DNA from: Clostridiaceae bacterium
GTDB taxonomy: Bacteria > Bacillota > Clostridia > Peptostreptococcales > Natronincolaceae
Length of the DNA stretch: 64,000 nucleotides
Assembly (NCBI GenBank): GCA_020832135.1
Contig: JAFIFG010000011.1
Span: 18,330 to 82,329 of the forward strand
Direction of reading: 5' to 3'
Shown here: positions 43,331-51,940 of the stretch, piece after piece
How positions within the stretch are numbered: the stretch's first letter is position 1
Layout: each line of letters starts with the position of its first letter
Notes under the pieces: model-generated
Databases searched by the model: none
What the model was told of the DNA's origin: nothing
Seen by the model: only the letters and a program-made list of their open reading frames with translations
Program-made: the position numbers and the translations under genes

Positions 43331-44428
43331 TTAAGGTAGTATAGCTAAAATAATAGGGGATAGATCCACCCCATAGTACTCTCCTTCAAACCATGCTATC
43401 TTTAATGCATCATCATATAATATAACATTTTCAAGCACGATAGTGGTATCAAAAGAACTAGTATCGAAGGGGTGACTTGTAAGGAAAAAACCATAATAGT
43501 TTACATCATTTTTAGTAATACCTTCATTACCATTTAATATTGTTTCAAAACTGGAAACAACATTGTTATCTGGAGTGATTTTGTTATTTTTTTGGATGCT
43601 GTCTAAAAGTAGCTGAAAATCCTCTACAACAATACGTTCTACTTGAGGATCTGAATTTTCATCAATAAGACTAGTATGGAGAACTTCCACTGAAACGTAA
43701 TTATTTAGGTCTTTAAGCTGTCTATTTAAATCCTTTAGGATTGCTTCTAGTTCAGGTCCTTTATAGAGGACCTGTTGTTGATTTTCTACAGATTCTACAA
43801 AATAGTCCCCTTGCCAGCTTATTATTTTAGAATACCATTTTCCTTCAGGTCTATAATTGATCCACATGGTACCCTTGTGCTCTTCAAAACTATATTGTGA
43901 TGGGTCTACTACTTCTACCAATTCTAATCTTTGAAGAGCTTCACCGAACTCCTCTAATAAGGTCTCTTCATTCTCAATGCTTATGCTTTTACCATATAAA
44001 GTTGCAGATGAACCGCTATGATCTTTGCTAATTATAAAGCCAACTTTTGGAACTTCAAACCGAAAATTCAGCCTAGTAGGTCTGGTTGCTTCAGCATTTC
44101 TTACATAATTAACCGCTTGGATACGAAAGCTAGCCATGGTCATTATAGGCAATAATAACAGAGCCACTATGCCTATAGCATATTGTTTTTTACATTTCTC
44201 TATAGAACATCTTTCAATAAACCTAGTATAAATTAAATAACCTATTGAAGCCACTATAATAGCACCCATAATTCCTGTATAAAATCTAGGCAAATGGCGG
44301 TTATTCATAGGTGGTAGTGTCCATCGCAGTAATCTCCAAATGATTCCACTAAATATGGATAACCCTAGATAGTAACCTAATAGGCCGCTTCCACATAAAG
44401 CAATAATTTTATCTATTTTTATCTTCAT
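43331..44428 (-). CDS. Membrane protein of the ECF-sigma operon
   Basis: 365 residues. Three hydrophobic segments are near the N-terminus (about 8-28, 45-65, 82-102) and the remaining ~250 residues are exposed, with no cysteine cluster or enzyme motif. Its start overlaps the stop of the anti-sigma gene by one base, so it is the third gene of a sigma/anti-sigma/membrane-protein unit. It may sense or transmit the envelope signal that frees the sigma factor. Its family is not known to me. Confidence 0.6.
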   Translation of the reverse strand: MKIKIDKIIALCGSGLLGYYLGLSIFSGIIWRLLRWTLPPMNNRHLPRFYTGIMGAIIVASIGYLIYTRFIERCSIEKCKKQYAIGIVALLLLPIMTMASFRIQAVNYVRNAEATRPTRLNFRFEVPKVGFIISKDHSGSSATLYGKSISIENEETLLEEFGEALQRLELVEVVDPSQYSFEEHKGTMWINYRPEGKWYSKIISWQGDYFVESVENQQQVLYKGPELEAILKDLNRQLKDLNNYVSVEVLHTSLIDENSDPQVERIVVEDFQLLLDSIQKNNKITPDNNVVSSFETILNGNEGITKNDVNYYGFFLTSHPFDTSSFDTTIVLENVILYDDALKIAWFEGEYYGVDLSPIILAILP

Positions 44429-45390
44429 TATTTTATACCTCCCGATACTTCTATAAGATGCGATAGTGTGTCATCTGATAGTTGATGAAAATGACGACTA
44501 CCCATAAACATGGTGCCGGTGTCTGTGTCCACATGGGCAATGACCTGACCTCCACCTTGGAACTGAATCAATAACTCCAGGCCTTCTTTTAGATTCATAG
44601 CAGGATAAGAATCTAAGGAAGTGGCTTCAGAAAGACCGGAAATAATATTATTATATCTGGCTTCATGGAGATTGTATTGGTCAATTTTGACTATCCAGCT
44701 AGTACTGAATTCTTGTTTTTCATAGATGATTGCAGATTTGATTCCTTCTAGGTTTTCTATTTTCGTAAGGGTGTTATTGTAAACACCATATATAGCACCA
44801 AACCAAAGGGCAAAGATCATTGTAGCAGATAGAATAAATCGAAGAATTCTTTTCCGCTGAAAAACCCTCTTGTCACTGGTTAGATAGCCTACTGCCATGG
44901 CAAGAAACATAGCTACTAAAGCCGGTGTTACTAGTTCTACGATAAGACCTAGTATAGGATTGTAGGGGAAATAGCCCATTCCCCTTTGAAAATGGGAATA
45001 CATTGGGTCCCACTGGTTTAATTTGTATCTAGAAAAAAAGATTCCCAACATAAATTCTGCAAGTTTATAGGGCAAAGCCATGATAGCTTTGGTTACAATA
45101 AAACTATCAGAAGTATATTTGAGAGAAAATAAACCCAATAAAAATCCTAAGAAACCATAGGCATAAATCCGGCGAATGCCTTTACGATGAGCCTTTATTT
45201 TCTCCACCAATATTTCATCACTTATTTCAATAGTTTGCTGTTGAAGCTTTAAAGGATGATCCAACAATTCATCTAACTTTTGTTGACAATCATCACAGAG
45301 ATCGATATGTTCCTCCATTTTTTTCATTTTTTCAGGAGAAAGTTTTTCCTCTAAATAATCTGGTAATTGATGTTTGTATGGGCAAGGCAT
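44428..45390 (-). CDS. Anti-sigma factor with N-terminal zinc finger
   Basis: 320 residues. The N-terminus has the zf-HC2 (ZAS) motif: HQLPDYLEEKLS and then EHIDLCDDCQ, where His and the two Cys two residues apart bind zinc and the domain clamps the sigma factor. Three or four membrane segments follow (near 75-95, 150-175, 185-210), then an exposed C-terminal domain. It begins directly after the ECF sigma gene (TTAA-ATG) and is coupled to it. Confidence 0.8.
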   Translation of the reverse strand: MPCPYKHQLPDYLEEKLSPEKMKKMEEHIDLCDDCQQKLDELLDHPLKLQQQTIEISDEILVEKIKAHRKGIRRIYAYGFLGFLLGLFSLKYTSDSFIVTKAIMALPYKLAEFMLGIFFSRYKLNQWDPMYSHFQRGMGYFPYNPILGLIVELVTPALVAMFLAMAVGYLTSDKRVFQRKRILRFILSATMIFALWFGAIYGVYNNTLTKIENLEGIKSAIIYEKQEFSTSWIVKIDQYNLHEARYNNIISGLSEATSLDSYPAMNLKEGLELLIQFQGGGQVIAHVDTDTGTMFMGSRHFHQLSDDTLSHLIEVSGGIK

Positions 45391-45900
45391 TTAATATCCC
45401 TCCAATTCTTTGTATATTTTCTGAAATTCACTTCTTGCTCGATAAATAGCCACCTTTACAGTGTTTAATTTTGTGTCTGTAATTTCACTAATTTCTTGAT
45501 AAGATAAATTTTGCAGATCCCTTAGAATAATAAAGGTTCTATGTTTCTCATTCATTTCCATTAAAGTTTCTTTAATATATCTCTGAGATTCATTATTTAA
45601 AAGGTGATCTTCAGGAGTAGAACCATTGGCAATCATAAATCTCTCCAGTACATCCATTTCATTGGTTAAGACTTCAGGTTTAGATTTTTTTCTAAAATCC
45701 AAAAAAGTGTTTTTAGCAATACGGTAAATCCAGGTTTTAAAGCTAGAACGACCTTCAAATTTATCGATATTTAAATATACCTTTAAGAATACATCCTGAC
45801 AGATTTCTTCTGCTTCAGTAGTATTCTGTGCAAGGTAATATATATAAGAAAAAATAGGTTCCTTGTATTTTTGATACAAGAGAGTAAAATCCTTATCCAA
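45391..45900 (-). CDS. ECF-type RNA polymerase sigma factor
   Basis: 169-residue extracytoplasmic-function sigma factor. Region 2 reads YIYYLAQNTTEAEEICQDVFLKVY and FKTWIYRIAKNTFLDF; region 4 reads LRDLQNLSYQEISEITDTKLNTVKVAIYRAR. TTG is the likely start, ten bases after GGAGGG. It is first in the operon with its anti-sigma factor. ECF operons commonly regulate themselves, but I could not identify a matching promoter with confidence. Confidence 0.9.
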   Translation of the reverse strand: MDKDFTLLYQKYKEPIFSYIYYLAQNTTEAEEICQDVFLKVYLNIDKFEGRSSFKTWIYRIAKNTFLDFRKKSKPEVLTNEMDVLERFMIANGSTPEDHLLNNESQRYIKETLMEMNEKHRTFIILRDLQNLSYQEISEITDTKLNTVKVAIYRARSEFQKIYKELEGY

Positions 45901-46130
45901 AGCTATCTATCCCTCCTATGTTGCTGGCCAGCAAATGCAATTCCCTATTATAGACTAAGAAACAGAAAAAAAGTTACATAAAATAAAATTAATTTTAAAT
46001 CATGTATAGCATAACACAAAAATAAGAGAATAAAATAAGAACAAGCTACTCATTCTTGAGAAGGAATAGCTTTATGATATATTGTGAAAAAATAGGGTAG
46101 TAATCAAAAAAAGGAAAAAGGAGAGATAGT

Positions 46131-47123
46131 ATGTCTCAAGAATTTCGTGCTTTAGTAGTAGATAAAAAGGAAGAAGATGTTTCGGTAGAGATAAGAAATC
46201 TAAAAATGGAGGATTTACCTGATGAGGATGTAACCATTAAAGTGGCATACTCCAGTGTTAATTATAAAGATGGATTAGCATCTATACCAAAGGGTGGTAT
46301 TGTAAAGTCCTATCCATTTATTCCAGGAATTGATTTAGCAGGAATTGTAGTGGAGTCTAAGGATGATAGATTTAAAGAAGGGGATGAAGTAGTTGTTACA
46401 AGCTACGAGTTAGGTGTTGCACATTATGGTGGCTATAGTCAGTACGCAAGGGTACCTGCTGATTGGATTGTACCTTTACCAGAAGGTCTTAGTCTAAAGG
46501 AGGCAATGACATTTGGCACGGCTGGTTTTACAGCTGCTTTATCCATTTATAGATTAGAAGAGAGTGGTTTAACACCTGATAGAGGACCCATACTTGTTAC
46601 TGGGGCTACAGGCGGTGTGGGTAGTATGGCGGTGGCGATGCTGAGTAGAAAAGGCTATCATGTGGTGGCCAGTACAGGAAAAGAATCTCAGCATGCTTAC
46701 TTAAAGGAATTAGGTGCTAAGGAAATAATTTCAAGGGCGGCATTAAACCCAGAAAAAATAAGACCACTGGATAAACAACAGTGGGCAGGTGTAGTAGATC
46801 CTGTAGGTGGAAAGACACTGGCCTATGCTTTAAGCACTATTCAATATGGAGGTTTGGCGGCAGTATGCGGGTTAACAGGAGGCACATCACTACCTACTAC
46901 TGTATTTCCATTTATTCTAAGAGGTGTTAGTCTACTAGGAGTAGATTCAGTATATTGTCCAATGGAGATACGTCTTGATGTATGGAGTAAAATAGCTAAA
47001 GAATTAAAGCCTGACGGGCTATTGGATCGCATAGAGCGAGAGGTTACCTTAGATGGACTGCCAGAGGTATTGTCTAAAATTCTTAAAGGTGAAACTATAG
47101 GTAGGACTATTGTAAAACTTTAG
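46131..47123 (+). CDS. YhdH/YhfP-family NADPH-dependent oxidoreductase
   Basis: 330-residue medium-chain dehydrogenase/reductase without zinc ligands. Family blocks are SSVNYKDGLASIP, the FIPGIDLAG motif, GTAGFTAALSI, and the NADPH loop VTGATGGVGSMAV. Members reduce activated double bonds such as quinones or acrylyl-CoA (AcuI/YhdH). The exact substrate is unknown. It stands alone with GGAGAGATAG upstream and a terminator downstream. Confidence 0.9.
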   Translation: MSQEFRALVVDKKEEDVSVEIRNLKMEDLPDEDVTIKVAYSSVNYKDGLASIPKGGIVKSYPFIPGIDLAGIVVESKDDRFKEGDEVVVTSYELGVAHYGGYSQYARVPADWIVPLPEGLSLKEAMTFGTAGFTAALSIYRLEESGLTPDRGPILVTGATGGVGSMAVAMLSRKGYHVVASTGKESQHAYLKELGAKEIISRAALNPEKIRPLDKQQWAGVVDPVGGKTLAYALSTIQYGGLAAVCGLTGGTSLPTTVFPFILRGVSLLGVDSVYCPMEIRLDVWSKIAKELKPDGLLDRIEREVTLDGLPEVLSKILKGETIGRTIVKL

Positions 47124-47136
47124 GTAAAATTTTTTT

Positions 47137-47168
47137 AAAAGACAAAGATTAAATCTTTGTCTTTTAAA
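47137..47168. terminator. Bidirectional terminator
   Basis: AAAAGACAAAGATT and AATCTTTGTCTTTT form a 14-bp perfect stem with a one- or two-base turn, between the converging oxidoreductase and radical SAM genes. Confidence 0.8.
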
Positions 47169-47189
47169 ATGGATTTATTTAAATAGAAT

Positions 47190-48098
47190 TTAGCTGAGGT
47201 AAAAAGCATTTTTTAAACCTGCTTCTCTAGCGGCTTTCAGAGCAAAATCTAATTCTTCTTTAGTGATTTCACGGTTAAGTTTCTCATAATCATAAGCTTT
47301 ATAGGCAGGATAATATTGAGCCATAATATTGACATAAGTATTCTCTGAAAGCTCATGGGCTATAAACTCCATAATCGCCTCTGTACCAGCAAGGTTTTGA
47401 GGCATGATGAGGTGTCTAATCAATAGACCACTATAAGCAATATCGTCATCATTTGTTTTTAAATCACCAACTTGACGATACATCTCTTTAACTGCTTCCT
47501 TAGAAATCGTTGCATATTTCTTTACTTTTAAATACTCCTCTGCAGTAGTATCATCAGAAAATTTAATGTCCGGCATGTAGATATCGATAATGCCCTCTAA
47601 AAGTTTTATGGTATCTGTTAAATCATAACCGTTAGTATTATATACTATAGGAATATTTAAGCCCTCTTGAGCAGCAATATAGATGGCTTCAACAATTTGT
47701 GGAACAATATGACCGGGAGATACTAAGTTAATATTATGACATCTTTTAGCTTGAAGGTGAAGCATTACTTTTGCTAGGCTATCTGCTGTAATTTCATCTC
47801 CTTCTCCACAATGACTGATCTCATAATTTTGACAAAAAACACATTTAAGGTTGCAGTGGGAAAAGAAAATAGTACCTGAACCATATCTACCAACTAATTC
47901 TCTTTCTTCACCAAAATGTGGATCAGCACCGGATATAACCACGTTATCTAACGTTCTACAAAAACCTCTTTCACCCTGAAGACGGTTCACCTGACAATGG
48001 TGTGGGCATAGCACACAATTTGTAAGCATTTCTTTTAATTTATCTACTCTTTTTTTAAGTTCATTATTATCTAGCAAGGACAAATAACTGGGTCCCAT
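47190..48098 (-). CDS. PflX-like radical SAM protein
   Basis: 302-residue radical SAM enzyme of the COG1313/PflX group, related to pyruvate formate-lyase activators. The cluster motif is CNLKCVFC in FFSHCNLKCVFCQNYEISH. Upstream of it lies an extra cysteine set, NCVLCPHHCQ with a further Cys in GERGFCRT, normal for the group. The role of this subgroup is uncertain; glycyl-radical activation is plausible only by analogy. It is a single gene with no glycyl radical enzyme next to it. Confidence 0.85.
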   Translation of the reverse strand: MGPSYLSLLDNNELKKRVDKLKEMLTNCVLCPHHCQVNRLQGERGFCRTLDNVVISGADPHFGEERELVGRYGSGTIFFSHCNLKCVFCQNYEISHCGEGDEITADSLAKVMLHLQAKRCHNINLVSPGHIVPQIVEAIYIAAQEGLNIPIVYNTNGYDLTDTIKLLEGIIDIYMPDIKFSDDTTAEEYLKVKKYATISKEAVKEMYRQVGDLKTNDDDIAYSGLLIRHLIMPQNLAGTEAIMEFIAHELSENTYVNIMAQYYPAYKAYDYEKLNREITKEELDFALKAAREAGLKNAFYLS

Positions 48099-48200
48099 GA
48101 TGAATTCACCTTCTTTAAAGAAATATAGTCATAGTATGTGCAAGATAAAGTTATCTATAGATGACAATTTAATATATAAATGATTTCTATATGTAAAAGT

Positions 48201-48230
48201 AAAAACTCCTATTTTGTAGGAGTTAATACT
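48201..48230 (-). terminator. Terminator of the YgjV-GNAT gene
   Basis: Read leftward, AACTCCTA, loop CAAAA and TAGGAGTT are followed by TTTAC. The hairpin includes the stop codon. Confidence 0.7.
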
Positions 48231-48853
48231 TTTATATATACTTCTTTATTTTGTTCTACTGTTTTTTCAAACCCCATCTTTTTTAAATAATTAGCATGGG
48301 ATTCACTAAAGGCATAACTATATAATTTGTTATAGCCTAATTCTAAAAAATAATCTTGTTGTTCTTCAAAAATATATTTTCCTATTTTAAAATCCCTATA
48401 CTCTGGAATAACAAAATCTAATTCTACTAAGAGTGTGCTATTATCATGCTTAGAAGCGAGAAATACTCCAGCAGGAACCAAATTTCTTAAGATATAAAAT
48501 CCTACAGTATGATTTTTAATTTCAAAATCGTTATTTGAGAAATATTTCTTTATTTCATCATGATAAAACTCTAAAAAATACTGAAAGTACTTGGAATCTA
48601 CATCAATAGGGAGTGTCTTAAAGAATTCCTTAGTGCTATAAATCTTTGTCAAATAATAAATGTTAATAATCGCTATAGCAGAATTCACAAGTCCTACTGG
48701 AAGTGCACCTATTAAAAATCCATAAATAGCAAATATAATAGAACCTAATAAATTAATCCACCTTAATTTTACAATAGAACTCATTAATAAAGAAATTAAA
48801 ACTAAAATAGAAGCAAGATATCCAAGCCATTCCAACAAGTCAATATGTAACAT
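48209..48853 (-). CDS. YgjV-like membrane domain fused to a GNAT domain
   Basis: 214 residues from ATG 48853, which follows GGAGGAA; an ATG at 48901 has no site. Residues 1-75 form three membrane segments like the YgjV/inner membrane group (LLEWLGYLASILVLISLL, then WINLLGSIIFAIYGFLIG, then LVNSAIAIINIYYL). The remainder is a compact GNAT-like domain: FVIPEYRDFKIGKYIF and KLYSYAFSESHANYLKKMGFE match the acetyl-CoA-binding and C-terminal elements. Such fusions occur in Firmicutes but have no established substrate. It stands alone. Confidence 0.75.
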   Translation of the reverse strand: MLHIDLLEWLGYLASILVLISLLMSSIVKLRWINLLGSIIFAIYGFLIGALPVGLVNSAIAIINIYYLTKIYSTKEFFKTLPIDVDSKYFQYFLEFYHDEIKKYFSNNDFEIKNHTVGFYILRNLVPAGVFLASKHDNSTLLVELDFVIPEYRDFKIGKYIFEEQQDYFLELGYNKLYSYAFSESHANYLKKMGFEKTVEQNKEVYIKVLTPTK

Positions 48854-48960
48854 TTTTATTCCTCCAGTTTTATAGTTTAACCATGCATCTTTTATAACCA
48901 ATAGGAAATTATAAACTGTTTTAATTTATAGCTAAGTTATAATTTCCGTATATTGGTTTC

Positions 48961-49003
48961 AAGAAAAGCTACATTTAACACGTCGATAGATGCTTTTCTT
49001 ATT
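48961..49003. repeat. Inverted repeat between the YgjV-GNAT and rubrerythrin genes
   Basis: AAGAAAAGC at about 48961 and GCTTTTCTT at about 48991 pair around a 21-base loop. It lies upstream of the YgjV-GNAT gene and beyond the rubrerythrin terminator. Its role is unknown. Confidence 0.4.
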
Positions 49004-49091
49004 ATACTAGTTATAACAAAGATTAGAAAGATATATTGTATAGTTTAAGTAGAAAATTAAAATAAATTGCTTAATTGGTTAATATAGCATA

Positions 49092-49142
49092 AAAAAAGCT
49101 TACTATCTAACTGATAAAAACAAGTTAGATAGTAAGCTTTTT
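49092..49142 (-). terminator. Terminator of the rubrerythrin gene
   Basis: AAAAAAGCTTACTATCTAACT pairs with AGTTAGATAGTAAGCTTTTT over about 20 bp, with a T run leftward. Confidence 0.9.
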
Positions 49143-49147
49143 ATCTA

Positions 49148-49708
49148 TTAAGCTTCAAATACCTCATAAGCTTCTTTTTTCGCTCCACATATAGGGCATT
49201 GATCAGGAAGTCCTTCTGTCGTTGTATGTCCGCATACATCACATACATAGACTGCATCAATGTCTATATCATCACCATTTCTAGCAGCATCTTGGGCTTC
49301 TTTAAATAAGGTTGCATGAACTTTTTCTGCTTCTAAAGCAAAATGAAAGGATCTTTCAGCACCTTTTTCCTTTTGGAAACGTGCAGTTTCTAAATAAACA
49401 GGATACATTTGCTCGATTTCGTGTAGTTCCCCATCAATTCCGCCCTGTAGGTTTTCTACCGTGTCTCCTATACCAAAGATAGCACCAGCAGGAACGGTAA
49501 AATCTCCTTTTTGATCTTTTAGTTCTCTAAAGTGATTGTCTGCATGGGCATATTCCGCATAGGCAATTCCTCTAAAGAGAAGTCCTATATTTGGAAAACC
49601 TTCCTTATCGGCAACATCTGCCCAAATAAGATATCTCATATGAGCCATACTTTCTCCACCATAAGCAGATCTTAAGAAATCTGCTGTCATAGCATTTTTA
49701 ACAGCCAT
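49148..49708 (-). CDS. rbr: Rubrerythrin
   Basis: 186-residue non-haem iron peroxidase that protects anaerobes from H2O2. The ferritin-like domain carries the di-iron Glu/His ligands (GESMAHMRYLIWAD, FRGIAYAEYAHADNHF, FHFALEAEKVHATLF). The C-terminal rubredoxin domain has two Cys pairs, CDVCG and CPICG. The start follows AAGGAGGA. It is single, and divergent from larE. Confidence 0.95.
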   Translation of the reverse strand: MAVKNAMTADFLRSAYGGESMAHMRYLIWADVADKEGFPNIGLLFRGIAYAEYAHADNHFRELKDQKGDFTVPAGAIFGIGDTVENLQGGIDGELHEIEQMYPVYLETARFQKEKGAERSFHFALEAEKVHATLFKEAQDAARNGDDIDIDAVYVCDVCGHTTTEGLPDQCPICGAKKEAYEVFEA

Positions 49709-49799
49709 AAAACCATCCTCCTTAACAAATTTTTCATTTGTAATTATTAGCTAAGGGGTGATGCTCTATACACTATAGAGGAATAGATACTCTTTATTA

Positions 49800-49829
49800 T
49801 TGTACTAATGACTGGTATTCTGTTATAAT
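49800..49829 (+). promoter_or_regulatory. Promoter of larE-aminotransferase
   Basis: TTGTAC (49800-49805) and TATAAT (49824-49829) with an 18-base spacer lie 92 bases before larE. Confidence 0.6.
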
Positions 49830-49921
49830 AGTGGTAAATTTCTTGAGTTATAGAGAAACATAAGGAGTCTTTCTCTATAGCTCTTAAACTTTAAAATCTA
49901 GAAAGTCGGTGAAGGTAAACG

Positions 49922-50758
49922 ATGAATTTACAGAATAAACTGGTAAGTTTAAAGAAGCATTTAAAAGAATTAGAAAGCGTTGCAATTGCCTACTCTGGAG
50001 GAGTAGATAGTACCTTCTTGTTAAAGGTGGCACATGATGTTTTAGGAAAGGATGTTGTGGCAGTTACAGCTCAATCCTCTACATACCCTGAAAGAGAATT
50101 TAATGAAGCTAAAGAATATGCTGAAAAATTTGGGGCAAAACATATTGTTATTGTATCTGAAGAATTAGACATTGAAGGCTTTGCCAAAAACCCTGTAGAT
50201 AGATGCTATTATTGCAAACATGAACTTTTTACTAAGATCAGAGAGGTTGCAGACCAGAACAATATAAAATATGTTTTAGATGGTTCTAATTACGATGATA
50301 TAGGGGACTTTAGACCAGGGATGCAGGCGGCTAAAAAACTAGAGGTAGTAAGTCCTCTTAAAGAAGCACAGATGACAAAAGAAGATATTAGAACACTATC
50401 TAAGGAGATGGATGTACCTACATGGAACAAACCAGCCTTTGCTTGTCTTTCTTCTAGGTTTCCCTATGGTAATGAAATTACAGCAGAGAAGCTAAGTATG
50501 GTGGAGCAGGCAGAGCAGTTATTATTGGATATGGGATTTAGACAGTTGCGGGTAAGACATCATGGGGAAATTGCTAGAATAGAAGTAAATCCACAGGAAA
50601 GAGAAAAATTCTTCAATATTGAAATGATGGACACTATCGGAATAGCCTTGAAAAAATTAGGTTTCACTTATGTTACTTTAGATATGCTAGGCTATAGAAC
50701 TGGTAGCATGAATGAAGTATTAAGTGAAGAGGAAAAGAAGGTGAAGAATGAAGCATAA
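49922..50758 (+). CDS. larE: LarE, ATP-dependent sacrificial sulfur transferase
   Basis: 278-residue PP-loop enzyme that adds sulfur to the nickel-pincer nucleotide cofactor precursor, first described for lactate racemase. The PP-loop is AYSGGVDST (residues ~23-31). The sulfur-donor cysteine of LarE corresponds to the Cys in PAFACLSSRFPYG. A second CYYC motif near residue 99, with DRCYYCKHELF, occurs in LarE forms that use a [4Fe-4S] cluster. No larA, larB or larC gene lies in the window. It overlaps the aminotransferase start by 11 bases. Confidence 0.9.
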   Translation: MNLQNKLVSLKKHLKELESVAIAYSGGVDSTFLLKVAHDVLGKDVVAVTAQSSTYPEREFNEAKEYAEKFGAKHIVIVSEELDIEGFAKNPVDRCYYCKHELFTKIREVADQNNIKYVLDGSNYDDIGDFRPGMQAAKKLEVVSPLKEAQMTKEDIRTLSKEMDVPTWNKPAFACLSSRFPYGNEITAEKLSMVEQAEQLLLDMGFRQLRVRHHGEIARIEVNPQEREKFFNIEMMDTIGIALKKLGFTYVTLDMLGYRTGSMNEVLSEEEKKVKNEA

Positions 50759-51908
50759 ATTTCTTTCTAAAAGATATTGGAATGCTGTTTCTACTCCTAT
50801 GGGAGAAAGTGGAGATCTTCTACGTAAGTATGATGATTTAATTAACTTTAGTTTAGGAGATCCTGATTATACAACAGATGAGAAAATCATAGAGGCTGCC
50901 TTTAAAGATGCTAAAAATGGGCATACCCACTATACTGATTTTTTAGGAGATGTAGAATTAAGGGAAGAAATTCTTAAATACTACAGGGATGTTTATAACT
51001 ACAATGTAGAGCTACAGCAGTGCATGGTTACCACCAGTGGTTGTCATGCTATGTGGTTAATTTTAGAATCTATTTTAGATGATGGAGATGAAGTAATTAT
51101 TCATGAGCCTTATTTTACTCCATATCCACAGCAAATCCAGCTTACTAGAGGCATACCTGTTATTTTAAAGACCTATGAAGAAGAAGGCTTTCAAGTGAAT
51201 GGTGAAAGGTTAGAAGGCCTTGTTACCAATAGAACAAAAGCTATCATTATCAATACACCAAATAATCCAACAGGAACATGTTTTAGTAAAAAAACATTGG
51301 AGGATATAGCTAAAATAGCTATTGAAAGGGATATCATTGTGATAGCCGATGATATTTATACTGCCTTCAGCTATGACGAGCCTTTTATTCCCATCACCAC
51401 AATAGAGGGCATGAAGGAGAGAACCATTACCATCGGCAGTTTTTCCAAGGATTATGCCATGACGGGGTGGAGGATAGGCTATGTTTTAGCACCTGATTTT
51501 ATTATTAAAACCATGAAGGACGTAAATGAAAACAATGTATTTACAGCTCCTTCTATTTCCCAAAGAGCTGCCTTGCATGCTTTAAGGCTTAGAGACACTG
51601 TGCAACCCTCCATGATAGAGGAGTATAAAAAACGTATTTATTATGCCTATGAAAGAATTAAAGCTATACCAAATATGTCGGTGTTACCTCCAAGGGGAAG
51701 CTTGTATTTATTTGTAAATATAAAGGAAACAGGTTTACCTTCTAAAGAAGTGGCGGAAAAGTTATTACATGAGGCACATGTGCTGGTGATTCCAGGAAAT
51801 GCCTTTGGTGACTCGGGAGAAGGGTACATAAGAATCGCTGTTACTGTAGGGGTAGATCAGCTTAAGGAAGCTTTTGATAGAATAGAAAAAATTAGCATAT
51901 TTTCGTAA
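50748..51908 (+). CDS. PLP-dependent class I/II aminotransferase
   Basis: 386 residues. PLP-binding blocks are TTSGCHAMW, NTPNNPTGT, IADDIYTAFSYD and the Schiff-base Lys in SFSKDYAMTGWRIGYV; the Arg that holds the substrate carboxylate is in GYIRIAVTV. It could act on aspartate or aromatic amino acids; the sequence alone does not decide. It is translationally coupled to larE, which is not a pairing I can explain. Confidence 0.9.
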   Translation: MKHKFLSKRYWNAVSTPMGESGDLLRKYDDLINFSLGDPDYTTDEKIIEAAFKDAKNGHTHYTDFLGDVELREEILKYYRDVYNYNVELQQCMVTTSGCHAMWLILESILDDGDEVIIHEPYFTPYPQQIQLTRGIPVILKTYEEEGFQVNGERLEGLVTNRTKAIIINTPNNPTGTCFSKKTLEDIAKIAIERDIIVIADDIYTAFSYDEPFIPITTIEGMKERTITIGSFSKDYAMTGWRIGYVLAPDFIIKTMKDVNENNVFTAPSISQRAALHALRLRDTVQPSMIEEYKKRIYYAYERIKAIPNMSVLPPRGSLYLFVNIKETGLPSKEVAEKLLHEAHVLVIPGNAFGDSGEGYIRIAVTVGVDQLKEAFDRIEKISIFS

Positions 51909-51915
51909 TAAATAA

Positions 51916-51938
51916 AGGGGAGAAAAATTTCTCCCCTA
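51916..51938. terminator. Bidirectional hairpin terminator
   Basis: AGGGGAGAAA pairs with TTTCTCCCCT in a tight stem between the converging aminotransferase and exported-protein genes. Confidence 0.7.
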
Positions 51939-51940
51939 AA

